Position numbers and translations under genes: made by a program | NCBI GenBank assembly: GCA_003660555.1 | Contig: QMUK01000023.1 | Location: forward strand, 1-15,846 | Direction of reading: 5' to 3' | Length of the DNA stretch: 15,846 bases | Source: Thermococci archaeon | Lineage (GTDB): Archaea > Hadarchaeota > B88-G9 | Notes under the pieces: generated by a model | Databases searched by the model: none | Seen by the model: only the letters and a program-made list of their open reading frames with translations | What the model was told of the DNA's origin: nothing | Shown: positions 1 through 6,045 of the stretch, piece after piece | How the letters are laid out: the number at the start of each line of letters is the position of its first letter | Numbering within the stretch: position 1 is the stretch's first letter

Positions 1-900
1 AAGGGATATGAGGAAATAATCTTCGCAGGTAAATACACAATAGTTTGCATATACGAGCCCCTAGAATCTCTAGAGGAACTTCTCCCGAAGTTCACTGAGG
101 AGGATTGTCCTGAGCCAAAACCCGGTTACTATTTGGCCGGATGGTCTAGAGTGGTGAATCACCAAATCGTTGAGTCGAAAGGGAAAGAGAGGCCTAGTGA
201 AAGGGGATACGAATACGTGAAGTCCAGAACTGTGGTCAGAGATTGCGTTCCAGTCATAGACGAGGTATTGACATGCGTCTACGAACCAATTGAGCTCGAG
301 ATAATACCGTTAGAGGAGGCGATAAGGAGAGGGCTGATAGAACTAGAAGGACAAGACACTGCTTGGGGAGAGATATTCAAGGTGAAGAAGAGTCCAGAGG
401 GCAAGACGGTCACATTGCCACCGTATACTCCTCTAGTACCATCTGAGGAGGAGGATAAATACCAGAAGATGATAACATCGAATTCAGAGGAAATAGAGTT
501 AAAAGAGGGGGACACCATAGAGGGATACTGCTTAGATGCCTTCAAGGATCCACCGGCACCAGGAGTGAAATACGAAGTAGGTGAGGTCTCCGATAAGGAG
601 AGGATAGTGGCAATAATCGAAGCAGGGGTGGACCTATACCTCAAGGGAGAGTTGGACCAAGAGTTCATGCCTCCGGAGGAATACTTGGACTTCGTGGTCC
701 AGCAGGCCATATGGGTGTATATAGAAGGACTCTCCAAGGAGGACGTACAGGAGAACCTAGAAGCAATCCTCGAGATAGTAGAGAGACAAACTGGGAGGAG
801 GCTCCTGAGATGGCAGAAAAGTCAGTTCCTGGAGAGGGTTTGGGAGGACATCCAGAAGACGCTGAGAGAAGCAGGGATGGGAGACATTGGTACTCGATAA
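1..900 (+). CDS. Partial protein with thioester-domain-like (TQXA) C-terminal region
   Basis: The frame is open from the window edge (no stop in 299 codons), so the true start lies upstream; the TTG at 133 is not needed as a start. The N-terminal part carries two similar segments, each with a C-x-Y-E-P-(L/I)-E core (around residues 17 and 88), suggesting a tandem repeat. Residues ~165-240 hold a GYCLD motif (Cys177) followed by VQQAIW (Gln234, Gln235). This pairing resembles TQXA/thioester domains, where a Cys in a YC motif and the Gln of TQxAIW form an internal thioester used for covalent adhesion in Gram-positive surface proteins. The Cys-Gln distance (57 residues) is shorter than in characterised examples, so the assignment is tentative. 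The tail is helical and charged, with no C-terminal membrane anchor. A signal peptide, if any, is off the window. It is directly followed by the MBL hydrolase on the same strand. Confidence 0.6.
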   Translation, partial: KGYEEIIFAGKYTIVCIYEPLESLEELLPKFTEEDCPEPKPGYYLAGWSRVVNHQIVESKGKERPSERGYEYVKSRTVVRDCVPVIDEVLTCVYEPIELEIIPLEEAIRRGLIELEGQDTAWGEIFKVKKSPEGKTVTLPPYTPLVPSEEEDKYQKMITSNSEEIELKEGDTIEGYCLDAFKDPPAPGVKYEVGEVSDKERIVAIIEAGVDLYLKGELDQEFMPPEEYLDFVVQQAIWVYIEGLSKEDVQENLEAILEIVERQTGRRLLRWQKSQFLERVWEDIQKTLREAGMGDIGTR

Positions 901-905
901 GACGT

Positions 906-1862
906 TTGAGATATGGTCTAACTGTAAGCGTGAATGGAGAAGAGATATCCCTAGACACTAGGAAACCAAAGGGAATAACCTTAGTCAGTCACGCTCATTT
1001 CGACCACTCCCTTTCTCTAGGAGAAAGAGGAGAGAAGTACACTACTCCAGGGACTCTCTCTTATTTCTCTGCATTGAGAGAACCGTATGGAGAAATAAAA
1101 ACCTTGAAAATAGGTTCCAAGATAAAGATGGATGACGTAGAAATAGGATTCTTAGAGTCTGGCCATATATTCCATTCCTCTCAGTTCTTAATGGACTTCG
1201 GAGACATCTCAATTCTATATACTGGAGACCTCAATCCCAAGGGAGGTTTACTAGCTGAACCGGCTGAGAGGGAGGAATGCGACATCCTAATAATAGACTC
1301 CACTTACGGGTCGCCAAAGTACGTTTTCCCCGAGAGAGAAGAGACAGAAGAGGAAATACGCAATTGGGTAGAGGAAGAGGTGAGAAGGGGAAAGATACCA
1401 GTCCTCGGTGTATACACGATAGGGAAGGCTCAAGAAATAACTAAACTGTTGTGTGAGACTCAGCTGACTGTTATAGTGCATCCGAGGATAAATAAAGTGA
1501 ACTCTAAACTAGAAGAGGAATTCTCTCTGAATCTCGGAGATTATCTGTCTTCGGGTAATATAGAGGCGATAAAGATAATCGAGGATGGGGAATTCGTACT
1601 CTTGGTACCTCCCAATCTGGGCCATAGAGCAATCAGGAAATTGGAGGAAATGAGCGGAAGGAAAGCTAGTTATCGCAGAGTAAGCGGATGGGAGATATTT
1701 GGAGAGGGATTTCCTCTGAGCGACCATGGAGACTTTCCTTCCTTAATGGAATTCGTGTCAGATATTTCACCTAGATTGGTTTATACTGTTTTCGGACACT
1801 CCCAGAGGTTTGCGAAAGAGATAAAAAGGACTCTTGGAATAGAAGCTAGGGGATTGCCTTGA
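906..1862 (+). CDS. Metallo-beta-lactamase fold hydrolase, beta-CASP/COG1236-like
   Basis: Predicted metal-dependent RNA/DNA-processing hydrolase, probably cytoplasmic. Counted from the TTG at 906 (318 aa), the MBL metal motif HAHFDH is at 29-34, the next metal His is H87 (SGHIFH), and the Asp is D108 (YTGD). A beta-CASP-type C-terminal block shows SDHGD (residues 272-276) and a final FGH (H298). The IDSTYG stretch matches motif A of COG1236-type exonucleases. It is shorter than CPSF73-like enzymes and lacks KH domains, so it is closest to the compact mRNA 3'-end-processing-factor-like or ligase-associated exonuclease groups. The start is uncertain. TTG 906 lines up with the family N-terminus just after the upstream stop. 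ATG 810 sits behind a strong GGGAGGAGG sequence but would give a 91-bp overlap and a poorly conserved extension. Its TGA overlaps or abuts the next gene's ribosome binding site. Confidence 0.85.
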   Translation: MRYGLTVSVNGEEISLDTRKPKGITLVSHAHFDHSLSLGERGEKYTTPGTLSYFSALREPYGEIKTLKIGSKIKMDDVEIGFLESGHIFHSSQFLMDFGDISILYTGDLNPKGGLLAEPAEREECDILIIDSTYGSPKYVFPEREETEEEIRNWVEEEVRRGKIPVLGVYTIGKAQEITKLLCETQLTVIVHPRINKVNSKLEEEFSLNLGDYLSSGNIEAIKIIEDGEFVLLVPPNLGHRAIRKLEEMSGRKASYRRVSGWEIFGEGFPLSDHGDFPSLMEFVSDISPRLVYTVFGHSQRFAKEIKRTLGIEARGLP

Positions 1863-1870
1863 GGAGAGTG

Positions 1871-2113
1871 ATGATAAGGGCTCATGTCATAGAAGACAAC
1901 ATAGTCAGTAAGATAGCCGAAGCTTTGGAGGACTTGGATGCCGATCTAACCGAGATAGAGATAGAGGTACCCTCTCTCAAGTATTCCATAGAGAGACAGA
2001 TGTTCTCTACGATGAAATTCAACCTAGTAGGAAAAGAAGTAGAAGAAGCTTTCAACAGAATAGAGAAAATAGTCAGGGACGCGGATGGAAGGATAATAAA
2101 CATATACGAGTGA
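1871..2113 (+). CDS. Small conserved-looking protein, ferredoxin/ACT-like fold
   Basis: An 80-residue protein with alternating strand-helix-strand pattern (MIRAHVI strand, long acidic helix, IEIEV strand, a middle strand, a second helix, IINIYE strand). This beta-alpha-beta-beta-alpha-beta order suggests a ferredoxin-like or ACT/NIL-like module. No cysteines or catalytic motif are visible, and I do not recognise the family. ATG 1871 is preferred over TTG 1859 and GTG 1868 because GAGGAG at 1861-1866 lies 4 bases upstream. It follows the MBL hydrolase with almost no gap and is likely co-transcribed with it, so it might be a partner or allosteric subunit of that enzyme; that is inference only. 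Confidence 0.7.
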   Translation: MIRAHVIEDNIVSKIAEALEDLDADLTEIEIEVPSLKYSIERQMFSTMKFNLVGKEVEEAFNRIEKIVRDADGRIINIYE

Positions 2114-2135
2114 GTGAGTCAGGAGATGTATTTGG

Positions 2136-3962
2136 ATGCGCTTAGGGAAATACCCTTTGGCACTCTCGATACTAGTCATACTCGTATTAGTGATATTCGT
2201 TGTAACTTTACCTGAAAAAGAGATAGAGACTCCAGACATATCTGAAGACTTCAAATCGTACTATTTGGGAAAAACTGAGAAGGAAGTCCTCAGGGATGCT
2301 CTGAGGTCAATTAAAATGGATCTAAACGATTTATGGCTTAAATCAGACGTTGTAGAGGATGATTTCAGACTATCTGTTGTGGAGAGAGTAATGAACGACC
2401 CATACGAGGGGAATTTAAAGACTCTTCTGGAAATATCAAAGGAAATCTCATCCGAGGAAATGTGGAGAGTCCTGAAATCGATGGGAGAGAGGTTAGATAC
2501 CTCTCCAGAGAGATTCTCTGTTGAAGGTAAAGGAATACCAGCCTTAGTTTATTCCATGGCAGTCTCTGAAGAGTTAATATCAGAGGCCTTCTCGAACTTA
2601 ACCGAGGAGGAGCTAGCCATACTAGATAAGGGAATAGCGTTCCTCTTAGAGGGAGCAGAACCAGAGGTGGAGGAGGAAGAATTCCTGAGGATAGTCAGGA
2701 AAGTCGAGAGAGATAGGTTATATTCTGCAGGAGTAACAATTGTCTCGACAATGGAGGAGAACTTAGATGAAATAAGAGAAGAAGCGGACACAAAAGAGAA
2801 CAATAGGATATCTACACCCATAGGATACGTCGTCATAGGTACTAAAGGAGACGATGAGTATCTTCTTGGAGAAGGAGTGATCGGGGTTATAGATCCCGGA
2901 GGGAACGACCTTTACAAGTGGATGGAAAGCAGTGGGATAACCTTCGTGATAGACTTCTCTGGAAACGACACATACATTGGCGAAGACTTCTCCTTGGGAG
3001 GAGCCAGATTTGGAATAAGTATTTTATACGATTTGTCTGGAAACGACTACTACAAGGGAGAGAACTTCTCAATAGGATCTTCCTATTTCGGAGTTGGAGT
3101 TCTGAGAGACTTCTCTGGAAACGACTACTACGAGGGAGACACCTGTACACAAGGCGCAGGAGTCTTCGGACTTGGAGTGTTGAGAGATCACTCAGGTAAC
3201 GACACTTACAGAGCCGCCTTCGAGTCACAAGCGTTTGGATTCACTTGGGGCTTCGGAGTCCTTCACGATCTCTCCGGCAACGATCTCTACTATGCTGGCG
3301 GGAAGTACTTGGATTATCTGAGGTTCAAGGACAGATACCTCAGCCTATCTCAGGGATTTGGATTCGGGATGAGACCATATGCTTCTGGAGGAATAGGATT
3401 CCTGAGAGATGACTCAGGAAACGACGTTTACTTCTCAGACGTCTTCGGACAAGCTTCTAGCTACTGGTTCTCTCTGGGATACATACACGACCTCTCGGGC
3501 AATGACGTGTACCAGGGATGGCTTTACAATCAGGGAGCTGCAACACACCTCTGTGGATCTCTCCTACTCGAAGAGAAGGGAAACGACTCTTATTACGCTA
3601 AGGGAGTCTCGCAGGGATGTGGACACGACTTGGCCATAGGCATGCTAATAGATAGAGAAGGGAACGACTCCTATATAGCTGCAGACCTATCCCAGGGAGC
3701 GGGAAATGCAAACGGAATAGGAATACTCATAGACAACTCCGGAAATGACTCCTACACCGTGACCGAGGCCTTCGGAGTATACGACAATGCCCAAGGTTAC
3801 GGAAACTGGAGAAGGGATTTCGGAAGCATAGGGATACTGATAGATCTCTCTGGAGACGACAAGTACTCTGAACCAGGTAGAACGAACAATAGATTCTACA
3901 GAGGGACCAATTACGGCGTAGTTCTGGATGTAGAGACTAAGGAAGGAGGTGCTCGTGATTGA
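2136..3962 (+). CDS. Membrane-anchored GND-Y repeat protein, predicted beta-solenoid
   Basis: A 608-aa extracytoplasmic protein. Residues ~7-25 form one hydrophobic segment after a basic start (RLGK). There is no obvious small-residue cleavage site, so it may stay as a signal anchor. Residues ~35-225 are acidic and helical. From residue ~238 to ~600 the chain is built of 13 copies of a motif h-x-D-x-S-G-N-D-x-Y, mostly spaced 26-27 residues (one gap of 37, one of 47), often followed by QG and a G-h-G-h-L strand. The dense Asp/Asn/Gly turns followed by aromatic residues suggest a beta-helix with turn-bound cations. They recall RTX calcium-binding repeats but with a different consensus and period. 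The ATG at 2136 has AGGAG at 2121-2125. The stop overlaps the TTG of the secreted HEAT protein, implying translational coupling and joint function on the cell surface. No catalytic motif is visible; an adhesin or scaffold role is inference. Confidence 0.85.
   Translation: MRLGKYPLALSILVILVLVIFVVTLPEKEIETPDISEDFKSYYLGKTEKEVLRDALRSIKMDLNDLWLKSDVVEDDFRLSVVERVMNDPYEGNLKTLLEISKEISSEEMWRVLKSMGERLDTSPERFSVEGKGIPALVYSMAVSEELISEAFSNLTEEELAILDKGIAFLLEGAEPEVEEEEFLRIVRKVERDRLYSAGVTIVSTMEENLDEIREEADTKENNRISTPIGYVVIGTKGDDEYLLGEGVIGVIDPGGNDLYKWMESSGITFVIDFSGNDTYIGEDFSLGGARFGISILYDLSGNDYYKGENFSIGSSYFGVGVLRDFSGNDYYEGDTCTQGAGVFGLGVLRDHSGNDTYRAAFESQAFGFTWGFGVLHDLSGNDLYYAGGKYLDYLRFKDRYLSLSQGFGFGMRPYASGGIGFLRDDSGNDVYFSDVFGQASSYWFSLGYIHDLSGNDVYQGWLYNQGAATHLCGSLLLEEKGNDSYYAKGVSQGCGHDLAIGMLIDREGNDSYIAADLSQGAGNANGIGILIDNSGNDSYTVTEAFGVYDNAQGYGNWRRDFGSIGILIDLSGDDKYSEPGRTNNRFYRGTNYGVVLDVETKEGGARD
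2847..3863 (+). repeat. Thirteen in-frame G-(N/D)-D-x-Y coding repeats
   Basis: The conserved Gly codons of the motif start at 2847, 2901, 2961, 3039, 3117, 3195, 3276, 3417, 3498, 3579, 3660, 3741 and 3852. Successive spacings are 18, 20, 26, 26, 26, 27, 47, 27, 27, 27, 27 and 37 codons. Most copies read SGND-x-Y; edge copies degrade to KGDD (first), PGGND (second) and SGDD (last), as expected for solenoid caps. DNA identity between neighbouring copies is moderate, with copies around 2951-2969 and 3107-3125 nearly identical at the core, so the array expanded by duplication and then diverged. Confidence 0.85.
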
Positions 3963-4984
3963 AGACCCATAAACTCTTCTTCTTATTGTCGTTGGTGATA
4001 ATAGTCTCTCCAGTTCTATCTCCCCCATTAGTCGAACCACAAGGAGAAGAGAAAAGAAGAAGAATGGATTCACTTCCTTTCTTAGAGTACAATGAGACCT
4101 TCGCGAAAGAAGTAGAGGATCTCTTTCTGAAGGTAGCTTCCTTTGACATAAGGGTCAGGGAGAAGTACGGTGAGGAATCTAAGAGGAAGCTGATCGAGAT
4201 GGGAGCAAGAGCTGTCCCACCTCTCTTGGATATGTATCTGGAGACAGACGTAGCTAGAAGGAGAGTCTCTCTCTTCCAGATAATTAAGGGAATAGGAGAG
4301 GAAGCTCTCCCCTATTTGTGGTACTACATGGATAATTCGGAGAATCCCAAAGCTGTTTCCAGGTTGGCCTACTTATTAGGGGAAATTCCGAGCAAGGAGT
4401 CTTTACCATATTTAGTGAGTAAGCTCAAGGAGAAGGAGAGATACAGGGAGGCCTTAGGCAGTATAGCCTATGCTCTTGGGAGAATAGGTGACAGGAGAGC
4501 AACTCCTTATCTAGTAGAACTGGCAAAGGACGAGGACGTATTCGTTAGGAAGAGCGCCGTAGTAGCTCTAGGGAGACTCAAGGATCCTGAGGGGATACCA
4601 GTACTAATACATTCTCTTGAAGACGATTACCACATAGTAAGATATCCAGCATCCATTTCTCTCAAGGAAATAGGCCCAGAAACAATAGACCCTCTTCTCG
4701 ATTACCTTGAGTCGGATGCCCCTTCAATTGCTAAAGGCTACGCCATAGAGGTACTAGGAAGTATAGGTGCTGTGGAGAAGGACAAGGTATCTAAGACCCT
4801 GCTCGAATTACTACACTCTGAAGATCCTTGGTTGAGAGCATTTTCTGCTGAGGCAATAGCTGATCTCTGTGTAATCAGTGCTAAGAAAAGGCTTGTCTCG
4901 ATAATGGAAAAGGAAAAGCATCCGTTTGCTAAACAACAGTTAGTGGAGGCATTAGAAAAACTAGAAAACTGTGAAAAACAGTGA
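3959..4984 (+). CDS. Secreted HEAT/PBS-lyase-like repeat protein
   Basis: A 341-aa protein with a classic signal peptide (KTHK then a hydrophobic core to about residue 20, then SPPL). After a linker come at least six ~30-residue helical repeats of HEAT type, with recurrent P-x-L, A-x-x-A-L-G-x-I/L and D-P/D-E turn residues between residues ~115 and 335. HEAT repeats form alpha-solenoids that bind proteins; here the solenoid is predicted outside the cytoplasm, which is unusual. The TTG start is supported by GGAGGTG at 3945-3951 seven bases upstream and by the signal peptide starting at that codon. It overlaps the stop of the beta-solenoid gene as TTGA (3959-3962). The pair is best read as a two-gene surface module; any binding between the two products is inference. 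Confidence 0.85.
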   Translation: MKTHKLFFLLSLVIIVSPVLSPPLVEPQGEEKRRRMDSLPFLEYNETFAKEVEDLFLKVASFDIRVREKYGEESKRKLIEMGARAVPPLLDMYLETDVARRRVSLFQIIKGIGEEALPYLWYYMDNSENPKAVSRLAYLLGEIPSKESLPYLVSKLKEKERYREALGSIAYALGRIGDRRATPYLVELAKDEDVFVRKSAVVALGRLKDPEGIPVLIHSLEDDYHIVRYPASISLKEIGPETIDPLLDYLESDAPSIAKGYAIEVLGSIGAVEKDKVSKTLLELLHSEDPWLRAFSAEAIADLCVISAKKRLVSIMEKEKHPFAKQQLVEALEKLENCEKQ

Positions 4985-5031
4985 ATGGTAAACAGAACAA
5001 TTTCCCGGCGAAGTCATTGAGGTCTGTAATA

Positions 5032-5045
5032 CCGAAATATTTATA
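5032..5045 (+). promoter_or_regulatory. BRE/TATA promoter for the Cys-rich secreted protein
   Basis: CCGAAA (5032-5037, BRE-like) is followed by TATTTATA (5038-5045). Transcription would be expected near 5068, giving a leader of about 25 bases that contains the ribosome binding site GGAGGTGGGG (5082-5091) just before ATG 5094. The element lies in the only intergenic space on this side (4985-5093), separating this gene from the upstream surface-protein operon. Confidence 0.65.
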
Positions 5046-5093
5046 GTATGATAAGAGCATAGTACTGCAGGAACCTCGGTTGGAGGTGGGGCA

Positions 5094-5756
5094 ATGTCTA
5101 GGGCTTTACCCAAAGCAATGGCTCTAGTTCTAGTGCTGTTGGTAGTCAACCCAGTATTTGGTGGAACCGAGAGAGAAGTACTCGAGGAAGAGTATCAGAA
5201 TTTGTTATATGAGAACAAAGTGTTAGCTAGGGAACTACTCTCCATATTGAGCGGATGTGAAATATGTATGGACCCAGAGGAGATGGAGTATAGCATAGTC
5301 CCTACCGTGGTTTCCCTAGCAATGAAGACCAAGGAATGTTGCATAGATCCAGAAACTGGTGAAGGAGTAGTTAGATTCAAGCTAAAGAAGGTCGTGTGTG
5401 AATACGAGGCTCCAGAGATGGCTCTTAGAATAGAGGATCCAACTAAGTTGAGTGATGAAGACTTGGCGAAGCAAATAACTCTATTGATGAAAGAAAGAGA
5501 ACTGCTAAGGAGAGCAATAGCAAGAGCCAATATGGGAGCTAACAGAGGAGTCCAGTATGGATACGTAAGATATAAGAGATATAGCCACGCTTGGTCCATT
5601 TGCTGTGAAGAGGGAGCAATACCGGTCTTTGGGAACATAGAGATATCTGGAGATTTCCCGGTATGTCCATCTAGGTTCTGTAGACCATACTATTCAATAT
5701 CCGTGTGGATGAAGCGCCCCAACCCAGAAAAGATATTCTGTGGAAGAGATCCGTAG
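5094..5756 (+). CDS. Secreted cysteine-rich protein of unknown function
   Basis: A 220-aa protein with a clear signal peptide (SRALPK, hydrophobic core, cleavage likely after VFG near residue 23). The mature part starts with a charged, probably coiled-coil helix, then a pattern of ten cysteines (C-x-x-C, CC, one single, CC, then three singles near the C-terminus). An even number of Cys in an exported thermophile protein suggests up to five disulfides. A VVCEYEAPE segment resembles the C-x-Y-E-P segments in the partial gene at the left edge, so a shared small domain is possible. A basic, Tyr-rich region (VQYGYVRYKRYSHAW) precedes the last Cys cluster. I do not recognise the family. It has its own promoter, a strong ribosome binding site, and a T-rich terminator just after it, so it is probably monocistronic. 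Confidence 0.8.
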   Translation: MSRALPKAMALVLVLLVVNPVFGGTEREVLEEEYQNLLYENKVLARELLSILSGCEICMDPEEMEYSIVPTVVSLAMKTKECCIDPETGEGVVRFKLKKVVCEYEAPEMALRIEDPTKLSDEDLAKQITLLMKERELLRRAIARANMGANRGVQYGYVRYKRYSHAWSICCEEGAIPVFGNIEISGDFPVCPSRFCRPYYSISVWMKRPNPEKIFCGRDP

Positions 5757-5779
5757 TCTGACTTTTCTCTCCAACCATA

Positions 5780-5792
5780 TTTTTTACTTTTA
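5780..5792 (+). terminator. T-rich archaeal terminator
   Basis: A run of six T (5780-5785) followed by a second four-T run (5788-5791) lies 25-35 bases after the stop of the Cys-rich gene and immediately before the convergent small gene's stop. No hairpin is evident, which fits oligo-T-dependent archaeal termination on the + strand. The opposite strand shows only A runs here, so it would not stop the convergent transcript. Confidence 0.5.
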
Positions 5793-5793
5793 G

Positions 5794-6045
5794 TTAATGT
5801 ATGTAATTCTCACCTCTTTCTACATCAGATAACACGTATCCCGCTTCCCTTAGCCTTCCCTCCAAGTCTCTGGCCATCTCGAAGAAACCTATTATGGAGG
5901 AGAGAGCTAAGAAAGGAATCCTTATTCTCTCACCTCCCTGAATTAGTAGGACCAATAACTCGTTTTCCCCCTCTTTCTTGACCGACACCTCTATTCTCCC
6001 GAATGACGTCTCTATACTGCCCAATTTTATCTCCATGTGCTTCAC
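5794..6045 (-). CDS. Small protein of unknown function overlapping the EF-2 gene
   Basis: An 83-aa protein with beta-rich N-terminal half (EIKLG, RIEVSVKKE, LLVLLIQGG, RIRIPF) and a helical C-terminal half. It has no Cys and no known motif, and I do not recognise it. The GTG at 6045 overlaps the EF-2 stop as GTGA, with GAGGAG about 11 bases upstream. An alternative ATG at 6036 lies 5 bases after AGGTGA, and either start gives nearly the same protein. The tight coupling means it is co-transcribed with the abundant translation factor. The strand-dimer-like pattern would fit a small nucleic-acid or protein-binding adaptor, but that is a guess. Confidence 0.65.
   Translation of the reverse strand: MKHMEIKLGSIETSFGRIEVSVKKEGENELLVLLIQGGERIRIPFLALSSIIGFFEMARDLEGRLREAGYVLSDVERGENYIH

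Noticed and set aside
711-905. N-terminal extension of the MBL hydrolase back to 711 or ATG 810
   Set aside because: The extension is Gly/Arg/Glu-rich, lies inside the upstream gene in another frame, and precedes the family's first conserved strand. The GGGAGGAGG before ATG 810 is also explained by upstream codons, so it remains only a fallback start.
2918-3228. Arg-rich reading frames on both strands within the repeat gene
   Set aside because: They are frame shadows of the repetitive SGND coding array; their apparent repeats follow from the DNA repeats of the real gene.
2847-3863. CRISPR-like array because of regular spacing
   Set aside because: The repeats are in frame, diverged at the DNA level, and conserve protein motifs rather than identical direct repeats with unique spacers.
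4966-4983. Short inverted repeat (ACTGT...ACAGT) at the end of the secreted HEAT gene as a terminator
   Set aside because: The stem is only five bases, lies in coding sequence, and is not followed by a T run.
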